A stretch of 64,000 nucleotides of DNA from Brachionus rotundiformis (taxonomy: Eukaryota; Rotifera; Eurotatoria; Ploima; Brachionidae). Each line of letters begins with the position of its first letter. The first letter of the stretch is position 1. The stretch covers positions 1,230,475 through 1,294,474 of the forward strand of contig JAESIW010000207.1 of assembly GCA_016802295.1 (NCBI GenBank), in the 5' to 3' direction. Both the position numbers and the translations under genes were made by a program. Shown piece by piece: positions 43,441-57,560 of this stretch. Below the pieces are notes generated by a model, which worked only from the letters and a program-made list of their open reading frames with translations, ran no database searches and was not told the DNA's origin.

Positions 43441-43523
43441 ATTTAATTGACTAATTTTTATTCGAAATTTTAGACTTAATAAATTTTAGCTTATAACTAT
43501 TTATTAAAATAACAAAAAAAAAA

Positions 43524-44784
43524 CTATTTATATTTTAGAGTTGGCTCAAATCTGCTCAATAAAGTGTCTGGTCTGTTGGGATTTTTGTCAAACACTGAGC
43601 CAATGTAAAATTCTGAGTGTCTTCTAAGCCTTTCTTCTCTGTCTTTTCTTAACTTGATCAAAAAATCACGATCCACTTTTTCACCACTATAGCCAAGGCC
43701 AGTTTTATCCATTGGCTTTTTGGCATCACTGGCATCCAAGGCCTCTTTTAGTCCAGGCCTCAGTCCTATCGATTCACCTTCTTTCCAACCAAACTTTTCC
43801 ATTTGTTTTCTTCCAAACGAGTCCTTATCAAACAGCTTACACTTTTTTCTCTTTGTGTGCTCAAAAGGATTCAGGCGCTTGTGAATTTGCTGGTCATTTA
43901 CCAAAGAAGCATCGCCTCTGCGCAGCATGTCCTGTTTGCGCATCTCCAGGAGATCAGCACTGTCTTTATCAACTTGATCTGACTCGTAATACATGCTCAT
44001 GTCCAAGTCCAAATCGTCAGATGTCTCTGCATCAAAATCTTTATTTTCATAGTCTTTCCAAAAATTCTCATCCTTAATTAAAAAATCAAATTAAAATTTA
44101 ATAGATTTTTTCCAAACCAATGAACCATACTGTATAAAATACAAGACCAGAGCCACCTTTTTCCCACTTGAGCTCGATTTCATCTTCATACAAATAAGGT
44201 GATGTTCTGTCTTGCTTAGTAACATCGTCGTGCAGAGACTCGTGTCTTTCCCATTCTTCCAATTCGTCCTCAGATTTTTCACCATCATCTTGGCCATAGT
44301 CAAACTGGACAGTGGTGTATTTTTTCTTGTTAGTTTTTCTGTAATCAGCAATGTTTATACCAAGTTGACCGATCAAAGAAGTCGGCATTTTGCACCTATT
44401 TATGTAGCTAAGAAAATTTTTTGTCGGCGTGCCAACGTTGCCCATTGGCATCCAGTTCGGTATGGACCGAAACTCTATCAAGTCGTGCAGGTTTTTGTCT
44501 TGGAATGTTTTTATTTTTAAAATTTTGCATCTCAAGTTGGTTTTATGCGCTTTATTTTGGTAATTGAACCATTGTTTGGATTCATAGAGCTGAACAAACT
44601 GATCGTATGTGTTTGGCTTAATTTTTGCCAAAGCCAGATTGAATCTCTTGGACTCGTGAGGCCTCTTTCGGTAGTGGAAACAAATGAAAAATTCTTGTTC
44701 AACTGAGAAGCTGAAAAAATGGCGCAAGTCCTTTGAATGGTACTCACAAGGTATTTCGCTGATTAATAAGCTTATTTCGTTCAT
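43524..44784 (-). CDS. GPATCH3: G-patch domain protein 3
   Basis: Two minus-strand exons, 44131-44784 and 43524-44072, join in phase (GLVFYT|DENFW) to 400 aa. The N-terminus SEIPCEYHSKDLRHFFSFSV...FFICFHYRKRP matches the RRM-like start of GPATCH3; the middle has MPMGNVGTPTKNFL, an acidic stretch and EEWERHESLHDDVT / EIELKWEKGGSGLVFYT, both hallmarks of the family. The G-patch (FGRKQMEKFGWKEGESIGLR ... KTGLGYSGEKV) follows at about residues 290-340. In vertebrates GPATCH3 is a nuclear or cytoplasmic RNA-associated regulator. The track-sized splice (58 bp intron) is clear. Confidence 0.93.
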
Positions 44785-46131
44785 TATTATTTTACATTTT
44801 TTTATTATTATAAATATTAATTTATTCGTTCAAGTAATCAAAAAATTATTTAAATTAATTATTAAATTTTGTTTTCGTTTAATAATTGCAAAGTTAATTT
44901 TACATTTTTTTAAATTTTATTTATTTTTTTAATATAATCTATTTTTATCATCTTTTTTATCAATTCTTTTATAAGATATCTAATACAATTTTTTTGATAA
45001 ATAAATTTCGGTTTATCGTATTAAATGACAATTGATTTTTCCAATTAAGTTTTCAAAAAGCGCAAAATGTTGCCATCTCTTTCTAGGACCTTTTTCCTTG
45101 CAGCAAGTGGGAAGAGCTGCTTAACTTCGTAAATTTTTTATCTTGAATGAAAAATTTATCTCTTTCTAATTACGATTTAGAGTTTTGAAATGAACATCTT
45201 TTCCAAATTTTTCTAATTAACTCACTAACATAAAGAATGAAGATATTCTATTAGGATATTTTTTAAAAATTTCTAAATTAACTCAATAACCATTTACATA
45301 TTAAACGCCTAAAAAATCAAATTTTTTTATTCAAAAAATTTATACACAATGAAATATAATCAATTTAATTGTTCTTAATCATTTTTAATCTCATAAATTA
45401 ATTTGAAAATGCACTTAAAAATAATTTATTTTTAAAAGGATTAGAAAATAATAATAAGGAATAAGAGAACATATTATTTTTTGGTTAATTTTAAAAAAAA
45501 GTATGAAATATAATTTTGTTTATAATTAGATGAAAAAAATGAAAGGTTTAAAAAATTAAAAAAGTTAATTATTGAACAGTCAGCATTGTTTTGAAAGTTT
45601 GACATTTTATTAATTAAAACTAAACATAAAACTAAAGATAATAGGATAATTTATTAGAAACGTCTTTTGAAATGATCGCATTAAATATAAACTTTATCTC
45701 TTGGAAAATCTACTTAATTGAAAAGTAAAAAATTAAGTTAATTTAAAAAAATTATTTTAAAAGCTTTTTTTAGATTTTTATTTGAAAGGAATAAAAATTT
45801 CAAACTAAATAATAATTATCTTTTACAAAAAATATTATTGATAATTTTTTACATTAAATATTTAATAATATCTAATTTTTTAAAAGTAATGTATCAAAAA
45901 TAGGCTTAATTTTAATTAAATTTTTATTTTAAAACGAAACTAAAAAATTAAAACACAATATCTATCGAATAAATTAACATGGTAGAAAAAAAAAGGCAAA
46001 TAATTCCATATTCTTCTTCCGGGCTCAAATAAAATATATTTTAAAAATGTATTCATTTTATTTTTTATACAAATATAAAACACATAATTCACAAAAATGA
46101 ATTTTTTCTCCCAAGTCCAATCTAGACCAAG
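44785..46131. other. Intergenic, AT-rich
   Basis: Very AT-rich; the only GC-richer patch is 45068-45130. No gene or repeat identified. Confidence 0.4.
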
Positions 46132-47527
46132 CTAAGAGCACATACAAGTCTTGGCATTTAGAGACACCGATTTTCTGACATAGTTGGGCGACGAGCCATA
46201 AATGATGGTAATCTCGTCATCATACTCGAATATGTTGCAGCAATAGGGCGTCTCGAACGAGTTCTGTATTTCAAATGACTTGTAGACTAAATTGGTGTTG
46301 CTGAACACCTGTGCAGTTCCATCTTAAAAAACAAACATTTAGGCTTAAATTTTCACTTGGTTTAAAAGATAACTTACATAAACAGCTGCCACGGCAGTAC
46401 TTGTATTCAATTACTTTTGGCTCAATGATAAAATGGCTCCACCCGATCTCCTCTATTGATATTGGAACACTTTCTCTACAGCATGAGAAATTGTTCGACT
46501 TGAATCCCGATCTTCTCAGCTCTGAGCAGTCTTTGAACACATTTTGGTTCTTGGAATTGTTTTGTTTCTTGTGCGCAGTGTAAATGTGTCTCTTGGCAAT
46601 TTTTTTTGAATTCTTGGCCTGACCAAATTTCACATGTAGCGCCATATTCTCGTCCAAATCAGCAAACATATTCCTCAAATTGGCCACATTGGTGTTTATG
46701 TAGTCATTTTTGAACAGCACTTTGACTCTCATGACAGGCTCCTTGCTTTTGGCAAGCAGTTCTTTGACTATTTTTCTAACATCGGCCGAGTCGAACACAG
46801 GCTCCTGAGAACCAATGTTGTACCTATCATCATTTGGCTCATCTGTATCCACCTTAATCAGATTAATGCGCTTGATCAGCACGCCATTCACTTCCAAGTA
46901 AATATGGCTTGCCAATTCGTAGTTAAGGTGTTTGTTAAGGTTAATACGAAGGTACAAGTCAGCACTGTTAATCTCATTATCAGTGAATTCCTTCTGCTTG
47001 CCAAGATCAAATGTCATGCAATTAAGAGTGACAAATGAGGTGCGTCTGTGGTGATGGCGGTGCCGGTGGGCGCCCATTTCCATCATTTGCTCGTTGCACC
47101 ACTCACTATCGGACTTGTCCGGCAGCAAAGTTATTTGCTGTACAATAGAGCCATTCAAATTGATCATGTGCTCCTGTTCATCTGTTTCAGCGGCCTGATG
47201 GTGCGCATAATTGCCAATTTCCTTGTTGCGCACCCTGCGACTAATGGTCCTCATCTTGTTCAAGTGGTGTTCGTCCTTGACGATCGGCTCTGGCAGCGGG
47301 TTTGTCATATTGCTCACAAATACACTCTCGGGCATGAAATCAATGCCCAACAACTTGACCAACTTGGCCTTAAATGAATTTATGATGGCTTGTTGCTTCA
47401 TTTTTTCATAGTCATCATAGTGAGGTCTTTGGGCGCCGTAGTTGGCGCTCAGACCGCTCAGTAATGTTGATAGCGCAAACCAGACTAGTACAAACAAATG
47501 TTGGTATTTTTTTAGGCTTATGAGCAT
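46132..47527 (-). CDS. TGF-beta superfamily ligand, myostatin/activin-like
   Basis: Two minus-strand exons, 46378-47527 and 46132-46322, join in phase to 446 aa. Signal anchor HLFVLVWFALSTLLSGLSA; a propeptide with N-glycosylation sites and a His/Arg run (HRHRHHHRR); a basic processing region (KKIAKRH). The mature domain starts near DCSELR and has FSCCRESVPISIEEIGWSHF, PKVIEYKYCRGSC, PYCCNIFEYDDEITIIYG and a C-terminal CMCS in place of the usual C-G/R-CS. Spacing (W in IGW, IIYG before the last Cys pair) is closest to the myostatin/GDF11/activin branch. Secreted dimeric morphogen acting through Smad2/3-type receptors. The splice inside the mature domain is required, since the unspliced frame loses the last cysteines. 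Confidence 0.9.
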
Positions 47528-49957
47528 TATAAAAAATCAAAAATAGGCTCAAAAAATTAAAAAAAAAATTTATTTTTTTTGGTAATTTTTTTGTTGATTT
47601 ATTGCTTTATTAAATCGATTTAGTAAAATTTTCTAAAAAAAAAACTTGATATTTATGTTTAATAGATAAATGGCATAAGAGGTGATAATTTAATAGGCAG
47701 AGCCCACGTATCCGCCATTTATCACAAGCACTCTTATCTAGATATAAGCCTGTTTAGGAAGAAAATATAAAGACGAAAATAAAATTTATTAATAGTATTC
47801 AATTTGGGAAAAAGAGATAAAATTCAGAATTTCTTGTTTTTTTTTTTGGAGCCTGATATGCCATCACTAATATCTGATATAAAAATTGACAAAAATTTTC
47901 TTGGCCTATCTTGGCTTATCGATTTAATCCTAAAATGTAAAAATTTGCATTGAATTTATAGCCTAAATGAGCTGGCAGATAATTATCTGTTGGCATTTCT
48001 TTTTTGCATTTTGTTGAAGGCAAACAGGCCAGAAATGTTTATCTTTAAACTGGAACTTAACCTGATTTCGGTCTTGAAATTTGAAATCGATTTTATCTAT
48101 GTTTGTGTTCGAATTATCATTTGAAACTAGGTCTTTCGGTTAATAAATATTTTAACATTTCAAGATAGATAATAAACAAAAAGAATATAAAAACCGCCAA
48201 GAAAAAAAAAAAAAATTTTATTTTTTTTTATATTTTTTATATTTTGTTAGGGCTCAGCTCTTTTAAACGCGTTCTCAAATAGAGAAACAAAATTTTTATT
48301 TTTTGAAACATAAACAAAATTTAAATTCAAAACATTTTTGTTTCTAATTATGAAATTTTTCTTATCTATTTTCTCCTAGTTTTTGTATAGCACTTAATCT
48401 CGCTAATGAGAAATAGCGAGAGCACATCAACATTTAATTGATTACGTAAAAAATTAAAAATAAAATTTTATTTTATATATATATATATATTTATTGTTTT
48501 TAAATACTTATTCCACTTTTGGAATAGTTTTGATAAAGCCCTGGCATGCTAAACTAATTAATTCGGGCCTCACCCACACGCGATTCCAAAACGTGTCCAC
48601 AAAAATTCCAAATTTGCAGCCCTGAAATGTGATCTTGGAACAATTGAGCAATTTTTTTTAATTAAAAAACCTAATTGATTTCAAAAGTTTTTGTTTTTCC
48701 TAATTAATAATCTATTCATTTTTCTCTAGCACTATACAACTAATTGTTTTAATTAGCCAAAGCAGTCACCGTGGGTTTATAAATTCCCAAGCTGGGACCC
48801 GAACTAACCAAAATGAACTTTTTTTTCACTGTTTATCATAATATGTGTCATCTTTTGCTATTTATAAATTTAAAAAATTTTCTATTCATCTCAACAAGAA
48901 TACTTTGAGAATACATGTATTTTATTTTTTTAATTTAAACCTCGAAATATTAAAAATAAAAAAAATAAACCAGGATTTTTTGATAAATATTCTCTACATC
49001 ATCTCAGCACACAGTCATCTTATAATTTTGTTTTATCAAGATCATTCTAATAAGATATTCTACTTGAGTTGATTAAATTCTTGAGAATCTTATTTAATTA
49101 TGGTAGTAGATATTTTTTTATTAATTGATCAGTTCGATGACGAAATAATCTTTTGCCTACATATAGGCAATTAATTACTGAAAATTTAATTTAAAAAAAA
49201 GTCATGCAATAATTATTGTAACAGTGCACTTCCTTGAGTACAATTTTACATAGTATTATTAATAAGAATATTTTAAAAATTAATTAGATTGATTTTTAAA
49301 TTTTATTCTATTAAAAAGCTGTATAAAATATTATTATTAACTATCTGTTTAAATCAATTAATGGTTATCTGATATTTAAATTTGATGATAGCTCTTAAAC
49401 AGTGATATTTTTTTACTTTATTTTAGAAAAATTTGAATCAGAGCCTTTATATACATGTTCTTTTAGTACTAGAAACAAATTTGACCTCAATTCTGTCAAA
49501 TCTGTTCTCTTGTCTTGTGACATCTAATTTACTAATTGCTAAATGATTAATGTTTGATGAAATATTAAAAATTTAGAAAAAAATTTTATTTTTTTTATTT
49601 TATAATTTTTCTCTTATGTGACTAGAAAAGGAAGTAATTTCGTTGTTCGGATCAAATGACATAAACAAGTCTCTTAACATGATTAAAAGCTTTCTGATTA
49701 TTCTTAAATGAAGCTTAAGAAAAATAAAATAAATTAAAAAGAATTAAATGTATTTTTATACCTTAATGAATAAAGATTATTGAAAAAAAAAACATTTATT
49801 TTATCATTTATTTAATAAAAGATAGATTATAAACAATCAAAAAAAATTAAAATATTATTTTTGTTTCTATACATTTAAAATCGATCTGCTGAGCTATCTT
49901 ATCTATTCCTGAGAAAAATCACCGTCGAGCACGAGTACAACCTTGCTGATGGTTGAT
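47528..49957. other. Intergenic, AT-rich
   Basis: About 2.4 kb between the TGF-beta ligand and the Ig receptor. It has a (TA)n microsatellite at 48474-48490 and a slightly GC-richer patch at 48535-48630. No gene recognised; the 75-codon frame at 48845 is low-complexity. Confidence 0.4.
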
Positions 49958-52900
49958 TCATATATTCAAATGATGAAAATGGCTCGTATTCTCAAAGGTC
50001 TTGTATCGATTTTGTTTTAGAGTGCTCGATGGTGAAGAGGTGTACACATTGTGCAATCGAGAGTTGATCGTGTTGGAAAACGTGTTCATTGGCGACAATT
50101 CATTGAATAGATCAGACAACCGGTAAGGCGATTCTTCCTGGTTGATGGGCTTAGTTGGTGGTCGATTCAAACTAGTGAATCTTGTTTCTGGATCACAATT
50201 GGATATTTTGGCATTAAAGTTCTGCGATCTGATCAACAGCATGGACGGTTGGTGCTCTTGGTTGACTCTGGACGCGGTCATTGGTGATGAGACCACAAAC
50301 CGTGTTGATTGATTGTGCAGCAAATTGGTCAACAGCTTGGAGTCTTTGTCTTCATCTTCTTCATCGAGCAAAGACGAGCAGTTCGCAGTTGACTCATTGC
50401 GTGGTGAATTGGTAAGTGTTTGGCTGGTCTTGGACGATTTGGACGAATCTGTAATCAGTGGAGAAGTAGAAGGCATAAGCAAAGGCTCGCTGGTTGTCGA
50501 GCATGTATTGTTCTTGCCCAAAGTGGTTTTAAGCTGTTTGACTGTATTAGGCTGGCTTAGACTTAGCCAGTCGTTTACCTTCTTCTCTGACTGGAAGCTG
50601 TTTCTTTTTTTTGAACAGTGGGTAAATAGGCACGTGATTAGGAGTATCAGACCGACCAAGCTCAGTACCAACGAGCTTACCAGCATTATGAAAACAATGT
50701 AGTTGTTCAGGCTCAATTTATCTAGCAGAGTTTTTTCTCTTAACAGCACCATGGTGAAGCGTGTGCCATAAGCATTGGTCGCTTTGCATTTGTATGTACC
50801 AAAGTCTTGCTTGCGTATGTTTTTAATGTGAAGGACACTCTTTAACAGTGACAGTGGTTTTTGATTTGTTGATTGAACATGCTTGCTTTGAGTGCTTAAA
50901 TTGTCCTCTTCGATGTCTTGGTCAATATCGATGTCAAGCATTTTTTGGTTAAGTGTAACATTTTCGTATTTTATCTTGAAATTTTTGCTCATTGTTTTGT
51001 TCTGAGTGTTGTTTTGAATAGAAAAATGAGAATTGGGAATTATTTTGCCATTGTCTTTGATCCAAATGAGAGAATCTAAGTGCGGAAGTGGTTCAATAAG
51101 GCAAGCAAGGGTTACCGAGCTGCCCATGGACACGGCTAGATCTGTGAGTGATTCGCGCTTGTCAATTGAATCTTGACTTTGCATCATCAGAGTTATTTGC
51201 TCTTCTGGAGTCAAATTTTGGCTTGAAGGAAAGATTTTGCTGACCGGTGCACCGGTTGGATTGATCTTAATGAATCTGTGAATGGAAGCCTTTTGGTCTA
51301 GCTGGTTAAAGGCCTGACACACGTAAACTCCAAAGTCGTTCTGGCCTGGATCTGACTGCTTGGGGTCGTATACTGGCTGATAGTCTTCGTAGTCATAGTA
51401 GTCGTAGTAGACATCATCGTATTCATTTGAGTAAGCCACTGGCCTGAAATGAATCTCCAGATCGTCCATTTCGTCTGCATGTCTCCTATTTCTTTTATTT
51501 TTTAGCTTTCTTGGCACTTTCGGGATCTGATTTAAGTCGTCTGGCAGACCAGCGCAGCCAAAAGAGGATATGGTGTAGGTGGGTCCGTAGCCTATTAATT
51601 GGTCTTCAAATGGCTGCTCTATTTTGCTAAAAAGTCTATTGCCAAGACCAATAAGGCTAAAAAAACTTCTTTTTTGTTCATTGAGCTCATCAATCTGGGA
51701 CTGGGTGGCAAAGCGTCGCCGATACCAAGTGATGTTCGATTTCGGATTTGACTTCACTTGGCAGTCCAGTGTAAGTGGTTTATTACAGCCAGATTTATCA
51801 ATTGATAAATATGAAGCAACTCCTTTTATAAACCACGGTTTAACTTCAAAAAAAATTATTTTAATCAATTAATTTTAATTTAATTTTATTTATGAGTTTG
51901 TTAATTAAAAAATATTAACAATTTTCTGTAAAAAACGCTCGGTCCATTATTTTTTTTATTAAATCTTTAGTATTGATTAATTGATTTTTTGTTTAAAGTT
52001 TATTTTTAATTTTTAATTTTTATAACAAAAAGATTATCAAACAAAATTATTATTTAGGCTTTAATATATTTCATTTTTTCATTTGGTCTTGAATTTGTCA
52101 AAATTTAAAATTTTATGCTATTTATCAAATTTGAGCAGCTTATTCTTATATAAAAATATAAAATTTCTTTAAATTAATAACTGAAAATAGATACAATTGA
52201 ATTTCACTCGGTATATTAATACTCAATAAACAATAATAGAAATTCAAAACCGGAAATTTCGCACCCAAAAAATAATTATTTAATGTGTAATTTTAAAATT
52301 AAGAAGACCTTTTTATCTGATCTAATTTCTTATGAATAATAATTTCTTTAGAAAATGATAAATCTATATTCAATCAAGTTTTTTAAATCTTTTATATTTA
52401 ATTTCATATTGAAAATTTTGAAATTTAACCATTTAATTGGTAAGCTTTTAAATTTTTTTAATATTTTATATAAAATAAATAAAATGCATATGGATCGTGA
52501 AAACAATATTTTTAAATCTTAGCTCTAAATTTTTTAATTTATGACAATAATTAAAGCCAAAACAAATATTATTTTTCAATAAAAATTAATAATTAAATTA
52601 AATATCAAATTAATATTCAAAATCATTAACATGATTAATAAGGATTTAGCTTACATAGGATATTGAGTTGTATGGCAGCTTTGACCGAGGCGACTGTGTT
52701 TGATGCCTCGCAGGTAACCGTCTTTAGGTGCATCTCTCGAGTCAATTTCAAATTTAAAATAGAGTCCTGGACTCCATTCAGAAAATTTTTACCAATGTAC
52801 CATCTAAATTCAGAAAAGTTTATAAAAAACCTTAAATTCAGTCCATATTTTACTTGTAAGACTGGATTTGTGGAGTAGCTTTGGTCTCACAGACCAATGT

Positions 52901-53849
52901 AATTACATCTTCTTCTTTTAGAATCTCATGAGATGATATCATTTTTAAATTTACCTCAGGAGCATCTTTAAAATAAATTTTTTAATATTAATTTTTTTTT
53001 TTTACTAAATTCTATTCTACAATCGACTTGTATTTTGGAATTAGTGGTCATGAAATTTTGATGGCTTGATTTGGATGCAAATTTATGAACAACATTCAAT
53101 TTTTGATTTGGATAGAACAGAGAATAGGCAAAGCATTCGACGGACTGTCCCTCCATGGAAATAGAAACATCATCAATGGTCAGATTGGTAATGGTGTCAT
53201 AATACGAGTTTCTAAGGTTCTGGTTGCTTATGGCGGATATTGATGGTACATAAACTGGTTTTGGCTCATCTTGGACGGCCGAGTATTGAATTATCTCGGT
53301 TTTGTATTTGCTTTCATCTGTAATCAAATTGCCATTAATTGAAATGAATATCTTGACTGGTGGCCTGGACTGCTTTGCCTTGCATTGAATGCTCGATGGT
53401 TTGTTAAGAGATACATGGACCGGATTTTCCAAGTGCAACGATTGAGGATAAGTGAGAACTGTGAGAAAGACCCTTTTTGACTTGACGGCCTTTATGGTCA
53501 CACTAGCTGCAGTAGCCATACAATAAAAATACATGTTATCTTGCAACTGGACTGGTTCAATCATCAGATGAAATTCGCCTTTTCTTCGATCGCCTAGAAT
53601 TTTGTAGCGCGATCGACCCTTCAGATAGGCGCTGTCATTGCGCTGATAGGAGCTTTTTTTGGACACGCCAAGACAAAAATCGTCAATGCACCATTGTGGT
53701 TCGCCGCGCAAATCACTGAATTTGCACTTGAGAATTGTCCGATCGCCTATGACTGCTTGCTGGTCCTGGGGTTGTTCCACTACTTGCTGGTCGGCATTTG
53801 TCCAATATACTACTATTATAAACACTAATATTTGAGCCAGATCACTCAT
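49958..53849 (-). CDS. Kirre/roughest/nephrin-like immunoglobulin receptor
   Basis: Four minus-strand exons, 53006-53849, 52854-52965, 52655-52803 and 49958-51843, join in phase to 996 aa. Signal peptide (ILVFIIVVYWTNA); Ig1 opens with QPQDQQAVIGD...LKCKF and CIDDFCLGV, the EPQDQ...WTKDDFGLG pattern of irre-module proteins. Further Ig domains run to a final one with DFGTYKCKATNAYG and VLLRE, directly before the membrane helix (YIVFIMLVSSLVLSLVGLIL, about residues 750-776). The cytoplasmic tail of about 220 residues is Ser/Thr-rich. Irre/kirre/nephrin proteins mediate homophilic and heterophilic cell recognition in myoblast fusion, nephrocyte diaphragms and synapse choice. The fourth Ig region has a long acidic Tyr/Asp insert (near 51360-51440) not usual for the family. 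Confidence 0.85.
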
Positions 53850-55856
53850 TATTTATTGTTTAAATAAAGTTAAACTTTTTTTTTATTTTATTTTTTAAAT
53901 TCTTTATTTGTTTAACTCTAAAAACAAAATTAAAAATTTTAAAAATAAGTAAATATTAAAACTCTTGAGACTAGCAGATTGATAGGCTTATGTAATTAAG
54001 CGTATTTTTAATCAACAAATACTTAGTTACTATATTTAAATATTCAAAATTATAAATATTGTTAATATTGTTTATTGTATTGAAAAAAAAAGAGAGCCTG
54101 ATTTGGCCAAAATCATGCAATTCCATACTCGACGAATATTTCTTAAGGGTAGTTCTAATTTTAATTTTTCTGCTTGTCAAAGCCTAACTAACCTTTAGCA
54201 TTTAATTATGGTTATTAACTAATTAGATTGGGAAAAAAAGCCAATAGATAATGTGATAGTGAATATAGAATTTAAAAATTTATAAACTTGAAAAAAAAAA
54301 AGTATGTTTGGAAAAAAAAGCAAATTTTATATACTTTATTTTGTTTTGATTTATATTAAACAACCAGAGTCATTATCTTTTTAATTTTTGATCTCTCCAA
54401 AGTAATATTACGTGATTAATTATATTTTCAGATATGAATTTTTTTCTTAATTTCAATTGAGAATTAAAATCAATGCCTAAAATTAAAAGTGAAAAAATTT
54501 AAGTTTCTTATTTAGTTCAACAATTTTTCTATTAATCTTACAATACAATAAAGTGGAAAATTATTTTAAGACTATTAGGAATAATATTTATGAAAGCCAA
54601 CAAAAATAATTTTCCAACTTGAATAATTAGCTAATTGAGTGGCAGGCTATTATATAAATTTGATTATTTATAAATATATTTTAATAGGTATGCTTAGCTT
54701 ATGGTATATATTTGAAAATAGTGACTTTAATAATATTTAGTAACCAGGCTTAACTCAGTGACCATATTTATTTCCATCACTCTATTATCTTGAAAGTCAA
54801 TAATCAGCCCAAGAAAAGCACATATTTAAATTTCAATATAAGAATACGTCTCTTGTGACAATTCATAAAACTTGAATAGCTTAAGATAGCACAATTTAAG
54901 CAATTATTCCATAAACTAGTTAAAAAATAAAAATTTATTAAAAAATCGATACAATTTTTTTCAAGACGATTTCTCTCTTCTCGGAATTTGCCTAATAAAT
55001 TATTAAATTAATTATTAAAGATTTAAATTTTTTTCTTAGCTTCTTAACCAAATAATAACTATACATGTAATCTAAACTAAAGTCTTAGTGATATATTATT
55101 ATTGATAATAGATATAGGTAATTTTTTATTTGAAATTTATTAGCCTGCATATAACATAAACTTAATGATTTTCGTATTTTAGTTTTATCATTAGTTTTAT
55201 ATCTAAAATGCCAGATCTATATAGAAATAAATCTTATTTATGATTTTGATTTAGATTCAATGTTATATAAAACAATTTGAAATTGTAATTATTTCTTAAG
55301 TTCAATTTTTATGAAACCAATCAAGTCAACTATCTAATAAATTTTGGAATAAGGCCGCTATTCATCAAGATAATAAAAAAATGAGCAAAGCCCAACAAAG
55401 TCCTCTATTTTTTTTAATTATAATTTATCAATAGAAAATTTGATTGATGTGAAATATTCTTAATTTTTATTATCATTACAAACTAGCACTCATGTGACAA
55501 GATTTTAACTATATTCTTTTTATGTAATTTAAATATTAAAATAAAAACTGAGAGGTTTTACGCAATAATCTATCTAAAAGCAAAATAAATCAACACGGCT
55601 AAATATACTGTTTTAAATTTTTAAACTAATAGTTTTTCTTGTCATTAATGGCCTAGATATTCAAAATGATCTCTTTAGAAAAATAACTAATTTTTAATTT
55701 TATTTATTGTATATTTTTAAAATTTGGTTCGGGAGATATCCAGCCAGGTTGGAATGTAACTTAGCCCTTCATTTCAGCTAATGTCTAAATTTTATTCTAA
55801 ATAAAAAGCATTATTTTTAAACTTGAAAAAATTTTTAAATTATAAATTGATATAAT
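53850..55856. other. Intergenic, AT-rich
   Basis: Upstream of the Ig receptor. No gene, tRNA or known repeat recognised. Confidence 0.4.
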
Positions 55857-56165
55857 TTGGACCACAATAAAACAGACAAACTTTGGCATCATTTTTCTAG
55901 AAGATTAAGTTTTAAATCAGACCAACCATCTTTTTTCCATAGGTCCTTAGGTACTAAGCCCTACGCATATGCACTAGCAGATTTTCTTTTCGGAGCAAGA
56001 CATATCAGACTCTTTTTTGGGCGATGCGCCCATTATGCTCGTATTTTTCTTTTTTATTCGCTCCTTGCAGAGCAAAAGGTGGAGTTCGTCTCCTTTTCTA
56101 GGACCTTATTTGAGCGCGGCTCCAGCCCGACGCCCGTACACTTTAAACAAACACACAAATTTTAA
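55857..56165 (+). other. GC-richer patch with an unsupported open frame
   Basis: A 102-codon frame covers a patch at 55960-56140 whose GC content is well above the flanks. The translation (Phe/Arg/His-rich) resembles nothing I know, so the patch is probably a decayed repeat rather than a gene. Confidence 0.25.
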
Positions 56166-57485
56166 TAAAGTTTATTAAACAATTCTATCTATCTGGAAAA
56201 ATGTCTTATTTAAATGGACATGGACAAACTATTTATTTATTAAAAGTGAATAAATTTTTATTAGAAATGAAAGCTAGATATAAAACTGAAATAGATTAAT
56301 TTGGTTGGCGATTGTGTGGAATAGTTTAAATTACCTAAATAAATGATTTGAAGTCCGTTAGAAAACAATCGACATAGTTTGCGCTATTTTGAGCGCATTG
56401 AGAGATTTAATCGATTGATAAAGTCTAACAGATAAGTTTTGATTAAGTGTTGTTTGTGTTTGAAATAGCTTTACGCATCGAGTAGAGTTTATACCTGATT
56501 AAACGAAAGATATTTTAAACCGAAAGGATAAAAATGTGATGTTTTCTAAGAGAAAGTATTTTCAACTCGGATTCATGCACAAATAGTAATTAATGAAAAA
56601 CTAACAATCACTCTCAAAATATTAAAGTCAATTGTTCCAATAGAGGGCGATAAAGAGAAAGCCAAATGGGCATTAGTATTTAATAAAATTAAAACAAAGC
56701 CCTTAAAATTTATTTCTAGCGTTCACCTCCAAACTCGGTTCGGATTAAATTAGAACAAATATTTTGAATTGCAACCTAAAGAAATTAACTAATTTGGGTT
56801 AAGTTCGTCGCTTTAGAATTTATATAATCCTGTGTATAGTTGTTTAGACGCGGTGACAAAAATGTTGCTCCTCCACTGACAATAAGCTCACGCTTGTTTT
56901 GGCCAAAAATGTCAGAGGCCTTAATTAGCAACAAGGTTGCGAACAAAAATATTTTTTAAATGATAATAACCTTTTCTTGCCTAAGCGGATTAATTAAATT
57001 ACATAAATTTAAATACACTAGTAGTGACATGGTATACTTTAGAAGATAGATTAGCCGGATTAGAGCGGAATTCGGACAAACAACCCGCTCAGGCTGGTCT
57101 TGAATTTTGTTTATTTTTGAAATTTTTCTTTCTATTCGAACTAATTAAGATTTGAACTTGATAAAAATAAATTTGCTCTGACACTTTTCTTATAATTGTG
57201 TTAACATTTGGCTGAAATGAATGACCAAACTATTTCCAAACAGTCCTATACTAGATTTAAATGACTACCTGACAAACATTCCTGTTCCAAACAAAAAGTT
57301 CAACAGCTTATTTGAAAATTTAAAAAAAACTATTATCTAGTAAATCGTAATCGTATTTTTACCTATCAATCTTTATACTTTATAAATTAAATTTATATTA
57401 TTTTATCCTGCTATAATCATTTTTGTGCTCTGATATATACATAAAGTTTCTCTTTTTTTAATGTTTAATTCAATATTTTAAACGT

Positions 57486-57560
57486 TAGGCTAAAAAGAAG
57501 GACTATGATCCATTCTGAGTGGCCTGAGGACTTCCTCAAATAATATTTTGAATAAATAAA
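57486..57560 (+). mobile_element. LINE 3' end, family B, diverged copy
   Basis: It resembles the end of the copies at 3351 and 63357: a GAAGG...CATTC start, then TGAGG-ACTT-CCTCA hairpin and an AATAATATTTTGAATAAATA tail. The stem bases differ from the other copies but still pair. Confidence 0.5.

Noticed and set aside
46271..46377. Unspliced C-terminus of the TGF-beta ligand
   Set aside because: It loses the final cysteines; splicing at 46377/46323 restores the cystine-knot ending.
48845..49072. 75-codon frame
   Set aside because: Low-complexity Ile/Lys/Phe composition expected from AT-rich DNA.
52947..52965. Early donor GAG|GTAAAT after the start of exon 2 in the Ig receptor
   Set aside because: Reading on gives a good Ig-strand sequence with its Cys, and the later donor keeps phase with exon 3.
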